Origin: Clostridiales bacterium
Lineage (GTDB): Bacteria > Bacillota > Clostridia > Peptostreptococcales > BM714
Direction of reading: 5' to 3'
NCBI GenBank assembly: GCA_002869095.1
Contig: PKTO01000189.1
Span: 1-8,202 of the forward strand
Length of the DNA stretch: 8,202 nucleotides
The notes beneath the pieces are model-generated. The model made no database searches. It had not been told where the DNA came from and worked only from the letters and a program-made list of their open reading frames with translations. Both the position numbers and the translations under genes were made by a program. How positions within the stretch are numbered: the first letter of the stretch is position 1; each line of letters begins with the position of its first letter. Shown piece by piece: positions 1 through 6,293 of this stretch.

Positions 1-510
1 GCAACCGTAGACAAGGGAATCAAAATTCGTGTTCCTGCAATAAAATCTTACGAGCTTACAGCAGGATCTCTCGGATTCATAGCTACACCTATAGCATACT
101 CGGAAGCATTCACATCAATGCAGACAGGAATCGTTGACGGCGTAATCGGATCAGGAGCAGAAGGATACTACGCAAGCTTCAGAGACCTTACAAAATACTA
201 TCTTCCTGTAAACGACCACTTTGAAATATGGTGGCTGCAAATGAGCATGGACGTTTGGAACGAGCTTTCCGCTGAAGAGCAGGCAGCAGTAATGGGCGCA
301 GCTGAAAAAATGGAAACAGACAGATGGGCTGTTGCAGAAGCTGAAACTGCAGAATTCGAGCAAGGCCTCAAGGACAACGGAGCAGTATTCTATGACTTTA
401 CAGACGAAGAGCTTGCAGGATTCGCTGAAAAAGTAAGAGCCGAAGTATGGCCTGAAATCAAGGACGAGTACGGCGCTGAACTGTTTGACGAAATCACAGC
501 AGGCAAATAA
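1..510 (+). CDS. dctP: TRAP transporter solute-binding protein, DctP family (C-terminal part, 5' end outside window)
   Basis: Open from the first base in frame 1 to TAA at 508-510, giving the last 169 residues; the family is usually about 330-340 residues, so roughly half is missing. Extracytoplasmic binding proteins of this family capture organic acids (often carboxylates) and hand them to the DctQM membrane permease. Visible hallmarks are the KIRVP segment (residues 8-12 of this fragment), whose Arg10 corresponds to the nearly invariant carboxylate-binding arginine of the family, then 'SMQTGIVDGVIG' (about 39-50), and the late 'W-x-ELSAEEQAAVMGAAEKM' helix. The signal peptide would lie outside the window. 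No dctQ or dctM follows: the gene ends at a strong hairpin, so the permease genes must be upstream or elsewhere. The ligand cannot be told from this half; the neighbouring opine-dehydrogenase-like genes make an amino-acid-derived carboxylate an attractive but unproven guess. Confidence 0.88.
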   Translation, partial: ATVDKGIKIRVPAIKSYELTAGSLGFIATPIAYSEAFTSMQTGIVDGVIGSGAEGYYASFRDLTKYYLPVNDHFEIWWLQMSMDVWNELSAEEQAAVMGAAEKMETDRWAVAEAETAEFEQGLKDNGAVFYDFTDEELAGFAEKVRAEVWPEIKDEYGAELFDEITAGK

Positions 511-550
511 TAATATACGCTTATAAGTGACAACTCCTCATTCACAAACA

Positions 551-578
551 GAAGCGGCGGCTTTAACGCCGCCGCTTC
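551..578 (+). terminator. Strong GC-rich hairpin after dctP (terminator-like, no U-tract)
   Basis: Arms GAAGCGGCGGC (551-561) and GCCGCCGCTTC (568-578) pair perfectly over 11 bp around a TTTAAC loop. The downstream bases (CGTTATGTGATG) are not U-rich, so it is not a textbook intrinsic terminator. It could stabilise the 3' end of the dctP message or attenuate read-through into the GntR gene 40 bases later. It lies 41 bases downstream of the dctP stop. Confidence 0.6.
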
Positions 579-603
579 CGTTATGTGATGACAAGGAAAG
601 ACC

Positions 604-610
604 AAGGAAG
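604..610 (+). promoter_or_regulatory. Ribosome binding site that sets the GntR start at 618
   Basis: AAGGAAG lies 7 bases before ATG 618. The longer in-frame option, GTG 585 (followed by ATG 588), begins 7 bases after the hairpin and has no purine-rich site in front of it, so 618 is preferred. Confidence 0.6.
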
Positions 611-617
611 TGTTGGC

Positions 618-1316
618 ATGATAAAGCCTCTTGTACGGAAAACATTGCATGAGGAAATAGTCAATCAAATAATGGATGGAATAACCAATGGGCGGTTGCA
701 GCCGGGAAATCGAATCGATGGGGAAGCCGAACTTGCAAGGCAGTTTGAAGTCAGCAGAAACATAGTCAGGGAGGCTCTCAAGTCTCTGGAGCTTATAGGG
801 GTTGTTCATACAATAAACGGCAAGGGCTCTTTCATAAGCGAGGATGCCTTGACCGGAATTGAACTGATGCGGCTTGTCAGAATGATGAAGAATGAAAACT
901 ATACAATCGACCTTTTGGAATCAAGGATTATGATCGAAGGGGACATAGCATACCTGGCCGCGCAAAGGGCTACCAAAAAGGATATTGAGGATTTATCAAT
1001 CATAGAAAGAGAAACCGAAGAATGGATTAAAAAGGGCTCCTATAAATTTCAAAACGGCCTCAGGTTTCACATGAAAGTCGCTGAATGCTCAAAGAACCAC
1101 ATAATGCAAAAATTTCTGCGTTCAATTTCAGACGAATTGACTGCTCAAAGAGGCCAGCTTATATTGGCCCACAAAAGCAACGATGAATTGATGCTCGAAC
1201 TGAAAGAACATATTTCCATGATAAAATTCATAAAAGAGAGAAAACCCGAAGAAACAAAAAAAGTAATGCAGATGCACATCATGAGAGCCATGAGGATTCT
1301 TAAGGAATGCGAATAG
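618..1316 (+). CDS. GntR-family transcriptional regulator, FadR/FCD subfamily
   Basis: 232 residues from ATG 618 to TAG 1316. The N-terminal winged helix-turn-helix spans about residues 8-74, with the recognition region LARQFEVSRNIVREAL at 39-54 and the wing near 'NGKGSFI' (67-73). Residues about 95-225 form an all-helical FCD effector domain. Histidines 151, 198 and 220 are spaced like the metal-ligand histidines of FCD proteins, so a metal-dependent organic-acid effector is likely (family knowledge). It sits between the TRAP binding-protein gene and two opine-dehydrogenase-like genes, all on one strand. It is probably the local regulator: a GT-NNN-AC element occurs before both dehydrogenase genes (1440, 2713, 2777). 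No clear terminator was seen after it, so read-through into the first dehydrogenase gene is possible. The effector and whether it represses or activates are not shown by sequence. Confidence 0.9.
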   Translation: MIKPLVRKTLHEEIVNQIMDGITNGRLQPGNRIDGEAELARQFEVSRNIVREALKSLELIGVVHTINGKGSFISEDALTGIELMRLVRMMKNENYTIDLLESRIMIEGDIAYLAAQRATKKDIEDLSIIERETEEWIKKGSYKFQNGLRFHMKVAECSKNHIMQKFLRSISDELTAQRGQLILAHKSNDELMLELKEHISMIKFIKERKPEETKKVMQMHIMRAMRILKECE

Positions 1317-1325
1317 AGAAAAGTC

Positions 1326-1335
1326 ATGTATACAT
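1326..1335. promoter_or_regulatory. Perfect 10-bp palindrome ATGTATACAT, possible regulator site
   Basis: Starts 10 bases after the GntR stop. GTATAC-centred palindromes are common GntR-type operators, but the spacing between GT and AC (2 bases) differs from the 3-base spacing of the repeated element at 1440, 2713 and 2777. It is short enough to occur by chance. The rest of 1336-1398 is AT-rich, with nothing else recognised. Confidence 0.2.
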
Positions 1336-1398
1336 TAAATTCGATTAAAAAGCTCTATTGTTCAAAGAATGATGAGCAGAAATAGATGTACCGATACC

Positions 1399-1428
1399 TT
1401 GAAATAATACAAACGGATGGAATATTTT
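1399..1428 (+). promoter_or_regulatory. Weak candidate sigma-A promoter for the first opine-dehydrogenase-like gene
   Basis: TTGAAA (1399-1404) is followed after 18 bases by TATTTT (1423-1428), in an AT-rich run 12 bases before the repeated element at 1440. The -10 box is poor, and no better match was found between the GntR stop and the gene. The gene may also be reached by read-through from the GntR gene. Confidence 0.25.
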
Positions 1429-1439
1429 TTTAAGCTGCC

Positions 1440-1459
1440 ATGTAGGACAATAGTACATA
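1440..1459 (+). promoter_or_regulatory. Repeated regulatory element, copy A (putative GntR operator or leader element)
   Basis: ATGTAGGACAATAGTACATA is identical to the copy at 2777-2796 before the second paralogue, and ends 1 base before the AAGGAGG ribosome site (1461-1467) of the downstream gene. The core TGTAGGACA fits the NGTNNNACN pattern of FadR-type operators (TTGTCCTACAT on the other strand). ATGTA and TACAT also form a 5-bp inverted repeat over 9 bases. It lies inside the expected transcript, so roadblock repression or an RNA-level role are both possible. Confidence 0.5.
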
Positions 1460-1477
1460 CAAGGAGGATAATGAAAC

Positions 1478-2572
1478 ATGAAAAAACCGGTTTGGGCGAT
1501 AATAGGTGGAGGAAACGGCGGACAGGCAATGGCTGCGCATTTGGGGACCATGGGTTTCCAAGTAAGAATTTACGATGTAAAGGAAGAAAATGTTGAAGTC
1601 ATAAACAAGCAGGGAGGCATACAATTCGAAGACGGGGTTGTCGATGGCTTCGGCAAAGTGGAGTTTGCCACAATGGACATGGGAAAAGCTGTTGTTGGAG
1701 CGGACATGGTAGTAATAGTCGCTCCCGCCCTCTACCACAAGGACATAGCCACTAAAATGGCTCCCCATCTTGTAGACGGACAATTTGTATTCATTCATCC
1801 CGGTGCCACATGCGGATCTCTCGAGGTGAGAAAAGTGCTCGACGACGAGGGATGCAAGGCCGATATAGTCGTAGGGGAAGCCATGTCGCTGCTATATGCT
1901 GCCAGGAGCCCCAGATTCGGCGTAGCTTCAATTCTGGGCATAAAAGAGGAATTGATGGTGGCTGCGATGCCGTCGAATAAAACGAAAGAGATGCTTGAAA
2001 TACTCAATCTCGCTTTCCCTCAAATGTATGCCGGAGAGAACGTGCTTGAGACAAGCTTTGAGAACCTCAACTGCATGGTTCATCCTGGACCTTCGCTTCT
2101 GAATGTCGCGCAAATAGAGTCTGGCAGGGATTGGAAATACTATTATGACGGGATAACACCTTCAATCGGAGCCTACGTTGAAAAAATGGATGCCGCCAGA
2201 GTCGAACTGGGCAAGAAATACAATCTGAAACTCACCAATATTCTGGATTGGTATGTTAAGCTTTATTCGGCAAAAGGCGAAACATTGACAGATGCTGTAA
2301 ACAATACCAAGGCTTATGCCGATATTTCCGGGCAGAAGACGCTCAGGACGCGCTATATTCTTGAAGATGTTCCCATGAGCCTTGTGCCGCTTGCTGAGCT
2401 TGGCAAGGTTGCCGGAGTGAGGCAAGACATGGTTGAGACAATGATCGACTTGGGAGAATTTCTGATGGGAGAGGAATTCCGCAAGAATGGCAGAAATGCA
2501 GCTGCTCTTGGAATAGAAGGCATGAGTGTAGAAGACCTGCTTAAGTATGTTACAACAGGCAAAAAGAATTAG
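1478..2572 (+). CDS. NAD(P)-dependent opine/octopine dehydrogenase family protein, paralogue 1
   Basis: 364 residues; ATG 1478 lies 10 bases after AAGGAGG (1461-1467). Enzymes of this family reversibly join an amino acid and a 2-oxo acid by NAD(P)H-dependent reductive condensation, or cleave the product oxidatively, in the cytoplasm. The N-terminal Rossmann domain begins at once, with the dinucleotide loop GGGNGG (residues 10-15) and the 'VVIVAPALYH' strand region near 78-87. The C-terminal helical domain carries the NLNCMVHPGPSLLN segment with His202 and the RYILED segment with Arg292 and Asp297. Those positions equal, as I recall them, the catalytic His202, Arg292 and Asp297 of N-(1-D-carboxyethyl)-L-norvaline dehydrogenase, so the chemistry is probably intact. 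The length is typical. Gly204 and Lys220, close to the catalytic histidine in sequence, differ from paralogue 2 and may tune substrate choice. Its own terminator follows. Coenzyme and substrate cannot be read from sequence. Confidence 0.87.
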   Translation: MKKPVWAIIGGGNGGQAMAAHLGTMGFQVRIYDVKEENVEVINKQGGIQFEDGVVDGFGKVEFATMDMGKAVVGADMVVIVAPALYHKDIATKMAPHLVDGQFVFIHPGATCGSLEVRKVLDDEGCKADIVVGEAMSLLYAARSPRFGVASILGIKEELMVAAMPSNKTKEMLEILNLAFPQMYAGENVLETSFENLNCMVHPGPSLLNVAQIESGRDWKYYYDGITPSIGAYVEKMDAARVELGKKYNLKLTNILDWYVKLYSAKGETLTDAVNNTKAYADISGQKTLRTRYILEDVPMSLVPLAELGKVAGVRQDMVETMIDLGEFLMGEEFRKNGRNAAALGIEGMSVEDLLKYVTTGKKN

Positions 2573-2611
2573 TCCGTAACTGCAGAGAATTATAAACTGA
2601 TCCTTTTCATA

Positions 2612-2658
2612 AATAAAGGCGCAGAAGCGGCTTTTGCTTGGGCGCCTTTATTGTTTAC
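2612..2658 (+). terminator. Intrinsic terminator after paralogue 1
   Basis: AATAAAGGCGC (2612-2622) pairs perfectly with GCGCCTTTATT (2642-2652). An inner AAGC/GCTT stem (2625-2628, 2636-2639) extends the hairpin. The descending arm runs into a moderately T-rich tail (ATTGTTTA). The A-rich ascending side could let it work for the opposite strand too. It lies 39 bases after the stop codon. Confidence 0.75.
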
Positions 2659-2680
2659 TGAACAAAATATGATTCAAGGA

Positions 2681-2709
2681 TTGTAAAGTCGATTTGAACC
2701 GTATATAAT
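2681..2709 (+). promoter_or_regulatory. Sigma-A promoter for paralogue 2
   Basis: TTGTAA (2681-2686), exactly 17 bases, then a consensus TATAAT (2704-2709). The start site is predicted near 2716, inside the element copy at 2713-2723, giving a leader of about 97 bases. It follows the terminator of paralogue 1, so the second gene is probably transcribed on its own. Confidence 0.7.
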
Positions 2710-2712
2710 CAA

Positions 2713-2723
2713 ATGTAGGACAA
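2713..2723 (+). promoter_or_regulatory. Regulatory element core, copy B, overlapping the predicted transcription start
   Basis: ATGTAGGACAA repeats the first 11 bases of copies A and C but lacks their TACATA half, which supports the 11-base core as the binding unit. It sits 3 bases after the TATAAT box, a classic repressor position, and 64 bases (about six helical turns) upstream of copy C. Looping between the two is conceivable. Confidence 0.5.
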
Positions 2724-2776
2724 ATAAACAAGCAAGAATACGCGAGTGCAGGCCACTCAAAAAATTTTGATGGTCA

Positions 2777-2796
2777 ATGTAGGACAATAGTACATA
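2777..2796 (+). promoter_or_regulatory. Repeated regulatory element, copy C
   Basis: Identical over 20 bases to 1440-1459 and in the same place: 2 bases before the ribosome site AAGGGGG (2799-2805) of paralogue 2. The flanking bases upstream are unrelated between copies, so the element stands out against diverged surroundings and is likely under selection. Confidence 0.55.
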
Positions 2797-2812
2797 ACAA
2801 GGGGGATTCAAA

Positions 2813-3904
2813 ATGAAAAAAACGGTTTGGAGCATAATAGGCGGAGGAAACGGCGGACAATCGATGGCCGGCCATCTTGGAACAATGGGATTTCCAGTCA
2901 GGCTCTATGACATAAACGAGGAAAACGTGAATGTCATAAATGAGCAAGGTGGAATCCAATTCGAGGGCGGAGTGGTTGAAGGCTTCGGAAAAGTCGAATT
3001 CGCGACTATGGACATGGAAAAAGCGGTTACGGGAGCAGACATAGTTGTAATAGTAGCTCCTGCTCTCTACCATGGCGCCATAGCGAAGAACATGGCTCCC
3101 TATCTTGCGGACGGCCAGTTTGTATTCATACATCCGGGAGCCACATGCGGTTCTCTTGAAGTAAGAAAGGTTCTTGACGATGAGGGCTGCAAAGCTGACA
3201 TAGTGATATCCGAGGCTATGTCCCTTCTGTATGCCTGCAGAAGCCCCAGGTTCGGGACTGCCTCAATCAAAGGAATAAAAGAGGGATTGATGGTTGCAGC
3301 CATGCCTTCAAACAAAACGGATGAACTTTTGGCAATACTAAACGAGGCTTTCCCGCAGATGTTCGCAGGAAAAAATGTTCTCGAGACAAGTTTCGAGAAT
3401 CTCAATTGCATGATGCATCCGACTCCGTCCCTTCTCAATGCGGCACAGATAGAGTCCGGAAGGGATTGGCTCTACTACTATGATGGAATCACACCTTCAA
3501 TCGGCGCATATGTCGAGAAGATGGACGCAAGCAGAATTGAGCTTGGAAAGAAATACGGCCTCAATCTCACTTCAATGCTCAAGTGGTACGAAAAGCTTTA
3601 CTCGGCAAAGGGCGAAACGCTAAGCGAAGCCGTTAAGCAATGCAAGGCTTATGCCGGAATAGCGGGTCAAAAGACAATGAGAACAAGATACATCCTCGAA
3701 GACGTCCCAATGAGCCTTGTTCCTCTTGCAGAGCTTGGAAAGGCCGCAGGAGTAAGACTGGGAATGGTAGAAACCATAATTGACCTCGGAGAGTACATGA
3801 TGGACGAGGAATTCCGCAAAAACGGCAGAAATGCCGCCGCTCTCGGAATAGAGGGAATGGATGCGGAGCAGATCATAAAATACGTGACCACGGGAGAAAA
3901 ATAA
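2813..3904 (+). CDS. NAD(P)-dependent opine/octopine dehydrogenase family protein, paralogue 2
   Basis: 363 residues; ATG 2813 lies 7 bases after AAGGGGG. It aligns without gaps with paralogue 1, with about 66 differences counted by eye (about 82% identity) and one residue less at the C-terminus. The GGGNGG loop (10-15) and the His202/Arg292/Asp297 set are kept, so this is no decayed copy. Differences near the active site include Met201 for Val, Thr204 for Gly and Leu220 for Lys, which could give a different amino-acid or oxo-acid preference. The long block from about residue 102 to 130 is invariant between the two. It has its own promoter and terminator and two copies of the regulatory element, so expression may differ in strength from paralogue 1 while answering the same regulator. 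Subunits might form mixed oligomers; that is speculation. The substrate is unknown. Confidence 0.87.
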   Translation: MKKTVWSIIGGGNGGQSMAGHLGTMGFPVRLYDINEENVNVINEQGGIQFEGGVVEGFGKVEFATMDMEKAVTGADIVVIVAPALYHGAIAKNMAPYLADGQFVFIHPGATCGSLEVRKVLDDEGCKADIVISEAMSLLYACRSPRFGTASIKGIKEGLMVAAMPSNKTDELLAILNEAFPQMFAGKNVLETSFENLNCMMHPTPSLLNAAQIESGRDWLYYYDGITPSIGAYVEKMDASRIELGKKYGLNLTSMLKWYEKLYSAKGETLSEAVKQCKAYAGIAGQKTMRTRYILEDVPMSLVPLAELGKAAGVRLGMVETIIDLGEYMMDEEFRKNGRNAAALGIEGMDAEQIIKYVTTGEK

Positions 3905-3945
3905 ATCAGGCAACAAGAGATCTATTGAATAATCCTTTTCATATG

Positions 3946-3985
3946 GACGGGTGGGAAGCCGCTAGGCTTCCCACTCGTCTTTTTT
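3946..3985 (+). terminator. Strong intrinsic terminator after paralogue 2
   Basis: A 15-bp stem (3946-3960 with 3965-3979, one G-T pair at 3950/3975), tetraloop GCTA, then six T residues (3980-3985). This is a canonical rho-independent terminator 41 bases after the stop. It separates the dehydrogenase region from the activator gene. Confidence 0.93.
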
Positions 3986-4013
3986 GCCCAAATTATGAAT
4001 AACCGGCAACCGG

Positions 4014-4046
4014 ATTATGCGGAACAGACACCTTATTGTGCATAAT
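4014..4046. repeat. Inverted repeat upstream of the activator gene promoter
   Basis: ATTATGC (4014-4020) and GCATAAT (4040-4046) form perfect 7-bp arms over 19 bases, ending 34 bases before the -35 box at 4081. A second small symmetry, ATAACCGG-CAA-CCGG-A-TTAT, lies at 3999-4018. They could be a regulator site; AT-rich DNA makes chance occurrence quite possible. Confidence 0.25.
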
Positions 4047-4080
4047 ATGAACATATTTCTGCTTTATTTGACATAAGTTG

Positions 4081-4108
4081 TTGCAAAAGTTCACAAGTTT
4101 GATATAAT
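4081..4108 (+). promoter_or_regulatory. Sigma-A promoter for the AcoR-like activator
   Basis: TTGCAA (4081-4086), 16 bases, TATAAT (4103-4108); start expected near 4115, leader about 58 bases. The ribosome site AGGGAGG (4156-4162) is 10 bases before ATG 4173. A housekeeping promoter is what one expects for an activator that must be present before its signal. Confidence 0.65.
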
Positions 4109-4172
4109 GTTTCCTATATATTAATTTTCAATTAAATATTTCAGTAATCATTTAAAGGGAGGCGTAGTTTTT

Positions 4173-6014
4173 ATGGCTGAAAGTGCTGTTGCCATATTTT
4201 CGAAAAACAACAATGAAACGATTGAGGACAACAGGGAATTGCTTGAAAACAGCAAGGTGTTTTTTGAATACCTGATGTCTTTTGTCGACAGCAAGGATTA
4301 TGTAATCGTTTTTACTGACAGGCATGCACGAGTTGCGGAAATTGTCGGGGGAGAATATGTTGTTAGAAAATCGAAAAAAGAATTGAACTTTGTCAAGGAT
4401 GCCATTTTATCCGAGGACTGTGTAGGCAATACGGCGATCACGATGGCCATAAAAAAAGGCGAGACTGTTCAAATCTGCGGGGATGAGCATGAAAACCCGA
4501 CCCACAGGCATCTGTCATGCTATGCTGCTCCCATAAAGTTCGAGGGAGAAATTCTAGGGGTAATATGCATAACGGAGTACAATCCCGAAAGAAGGGAAGC
4601 TCTTCTAGGAATGGTCCTGGCATCGGCAAGGGGCATTGAAAATCAAATAAAGAACCAGCGAAAGACACGACTCATAAATGAACAGAGCAAGTATCAGAAC
4701 GTGATAGTTGAAAGCATAAACGAAGGATTCATAACGCTCGATCGGGAAGGCATTGTGACCTATATAAATGAAAGAGGTGCGCGAATACTCTGCATAGACA
4801 AGCATAAGAGCATAGGAAGGCACATAAGCGATTTGGTTCCTTTTGAGCCGGTTGTAATGAATGTGTTCAAGACAGGAAAAGGATACAAGGACAAGGAGTA
4901 CATTTTGGAAAATGCCGCGGGGCAGAAGATGCATCTGCTAAAGACGGCAACCCCAATAAGAGATGAAGATGGAAACATCACAGGGGTAATAGATATTTTC
5001 AAAGAAATCAAATATGTGACAAAGATAGTCAACAAAATGGTTGGCGCCAAGGCCAATTTTACCTTTGACGATTTGATTGGCGATGATGAAAATCTGAAAG
5101 AATGCAAAAGAATAGCGAAAATTGCGGCAAAAAGTTCTTCGAGCATATTGATTGAAGGGGAAAGCGGAACAGGCAAGGAGCTTTTCGCTCATTCTATACA
5201 CAATGAGAGCAATCGAAGCGAAGGGCCCTTTATTGCAATCAACTGCGCTGCAATTCCAAAGGAATTGATAGAAAGCGAACTATTCGGTTATTCTGCAGGA
5301 GCATTTACTGGAGGAGTCAAGGGAGGCAGACCCGGCAAATTCGAGCTTGCAGACGGAGGAACCATTTTTCTTGATGAAATAGGGGATATGCCCATAGGCA
5401 CCCAAGCCAAGCTTTTGCGGGTTCTTCAAGACAGGAAGGTGGTAAGGGTAGGCGGCGATACGGTTTTCAATGTGGATGTGAGAATAATCTCAGCCACCAA
5501 CAAGAACCTGGCCGAGGAATGCAAACTGAACAATTTCAGATGGGACATATATTACAGGCTCAATGTATTGACAATAAACATTCCCCCGTTGCGAGAAAGG
5601 ATTTCTGACATAAAAGGCATTACGGATCATTTGATTGAAAAAATCAACAAACGCCTGGGCACTGATGTTCATGGAATAACAGACGAGGTTTTGGAAATCC
5701 TTGAGGCAAACGAATGGAAGGGCAATGTTCGCGAACTCGAAAATCTTTTGGAAAGAGCCATAAACATTTGCAAGGGTGAAAAAATATCCGTGGAGTATTT
5801 GCCGGATGCTTACAAAGTAAAAGCCGGAGGAAAAGCCGAAGATAGGGTTGAAGACGGCGAGATTATGACGCTTGGAGCCGTGGAGAAAATCATGATTGAA
5901 AAATCGCTGAATCATTTCGGAGGCAATATTTCCAAAACATCCAGAGCTTTGGACGTCAGCAGAAACACTTTATACAACAAAATAGAAAAATACGGAATAG
6001 CAATGAACCAATGA
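4173..6014 (+). CDS. acoR: Sigma-54-dependent transcriptional activator, AcoR-like (GAF-PAS-AAA+-Fis HTH)
   Basis: 613 residues. An N-terminal GAF-like sensor (about 25-160, with '[10 protein letters not shown]' and '[17 protein letters not shown]') resembles AcoR sensors. A PAS domain follows at about 173-285. The AAA+ domain (about 303-540) has Walker A GESGTGKE (329-336), the sigma-54 contact loop as GAFTGG (376-381) instead of GAFTGA, Walker B IFLDE with Asp401-Glu402, sensor I 'ISATN', arginine-finger candidates Arg456 and Arg462, and 'GNVRELEN' of sensor II. The C-terminus is a Fis-type helix-turn-helix (about 582-605). Such proteins hydrolyse ATP to remodel sigma-54 polymerase at -24/-12 promoters. 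It sits directly upstream of a -24/-12 promoter and acoAB, so acetoin or a related metabolite is the likely signal. The lack of a receiver domain argues for direct small-molecule sensing. The AcoR name rests on architecture and context; the last-residue change of the GAFTGA motif is odd. Confidence 0.88.
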   Translation: MAESAVAIFSKNNNETIEDNRELLENSKVFFEYLMSFVDSKDYVIVFTDRHARVAEIVGGEYVVRKSKKELNFVKDAILSEDCVGNTAITMAIKKGETVQICGDEHENPTHRHLSCYAAPIKFEGEILGVICITEYNPERREALLGMVLASARGIENQIKNQRKTRLINEQSKYQNVIVESINEGFITLDREGIVTYINERGARILCIDKHKSIGRHISDLVPFEPVVMNVFKTGKGYKDKEYILENAAGQKMHLLKTATPIRDEDGNITGVIDIFKEIKYVTKIVNKMVGAKANFTFDDLIGDDENLKECKRIAKIAAKSSSSILIEGESGTGKELFAHSIHNESNRSEGPFIAINCAAIPKELIESELFGYSAGAFTGGVKGGRPGKFELADGGTIFLDEIGDMPIGTQAKLLRVLQDRKVVRVGGDTVFNVDVRIISATNKNLAEECKLNNFRWDIYYRLNVLTINIPPLRERISDIKGITDHLIEKINKRLGTDVHGITDEVLEILEANEWKGNVRELENLLERAINICKGEKISVEYLPDAYKVKAGGKAEDRVEDGEIMTLGAVEKIMIEKSLNHFGGNISKTSRALDVSRNTLYNKIEKYGIAMNQ

Positions 6015-6018
6015 TCAA

Positions 6019-6055
6019 GTGCTCAAAAACTGAGCGGTGCTAAAATTTTGAGCAC
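6019..6055. promoter_or_regulatory. Compound inverted repeat, putative enhancer (UAS) for the sigma-54 activator
   Basis: GTGCTCAAAA (6019-6028) and TTTTGAGCAC (6046-6055) are perfect 10-bp inverted arms. Between them lie further half sites: GCTCA-N5-TGAGC (6021-6035) and GTGCT-N9-AGCAC (6037-6055), so the block reads as two adjacent dyads. It is about 190 bases upstream of the -24 box, a usual enhancer distance, and starts 5 bases after the activator's stop. It could also serve as the activator gene's 3' hairpin, but there is no U-tract. Confidence 0.55.
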
Positions 6056-6228
6056 ATAAAGGAACCTGTTGCAAATGCAAGGCTGCGGGGAAGAAGCGGG
6101 GCATGTGCCAAAAAACTGAACAAAATAGAATCGAAGCAAAAATAAAAGGAGATCAAAAGCAAAAGGAAAAGAGGCATGAAACCGTTGGAAAGACAAATCC
6201 CCAAAAAAGATTTGCATTTCGGGATAAT

Positions 6229-6244
6229 TGGCACGCAAGTTGCA
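6229..6244 (+). promoter_or_regulatory. Sigma-54 (-24/-12) promoter of the acoAB operon
   Basis: TGGCAC (6229-6234), 5 bases, TTGCA (6240-6244): the GG and GC dinucleotides (6230-6231 and 6242-6243) are 12 bases apart as the consensus TGGCAC-N5-TTGCW demands. The start site is expected near 6255, leaving about 44 bases of leader before acoA. The stretch 6056-6228 holds no gene that I can support; it is probably spacer for DNA looping between enhancer and promoter. Confidence 0.9.
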
Positions 6245-6285
6245 TAAATATACCGTGTAGGAAAAATGGAACCAATGCAAATCAC

Positions 6286-6293
6286 AGGAGGTG
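6286..6293 (+). promoter_or_regulatory. Ribosome binding site that sets the acoA start at 6299
   Basis: AGGAGGTG, 5 bases before ATG 6299. The earlier in-frame ATG codons at 6266 and 6275 have at best a weak TAGGA in front and would add 11 or 8 residues not expected for the family. Confidence 0.75.

Larger units (their letters stand above)
1440..3943 (+). repeat. Tandem duplication of an operator-gene unit
   Basis: Two consecutive units, 1440-2611 and 2777-3943, share the 20-base element, ribosome-site region, a coding sequence about 82% identical in protein, and the 3' tag ATCCTTTTCATA (2600-2611 and 3932-3943) just ahead of each terminator. The terminators themselves are unrelated in sequence, so similarity stops there. 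Synonymous sites differ widely by eye, which points to an old duplication or separate acquisition of a close relative rather than a recent event. Confidence 0.8.

Noticed and set aside
585..617. GTG 585 / ATG 588 as the GntR start
   Set aside because: No ribosome site in front, only 6 bases from the hairpin end, and the extra residues add nothing to the GntR fold; ATG 618 has AAGGAAG at good spacing.
1478..3904. Staphylopine/pseudopaline-type metallophore synthesis genes
   Set aside because: That system needs a nicotianamine-synthase-like partner and metal exporter/importer genes; none is present, and the neighbours are a TRAP protein and an FCD regulator.
4068..4073. TTGACA as -35 box of the activator gene
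   Set aside because: A consensus hexamer, but no -10-like sequence lies 16-18 bases further on; the TATAAT at 4103 is 29 bases away and pairs better with TTGCAA at 4081.
6251..6265. GTGTAGGAAAAAT as a fourth GntR element before acoA
   Set aside because: It lacks the AC pair of the NGTNNNACN core and the downstream bases; a chance partial match near the sigma-54 start site.
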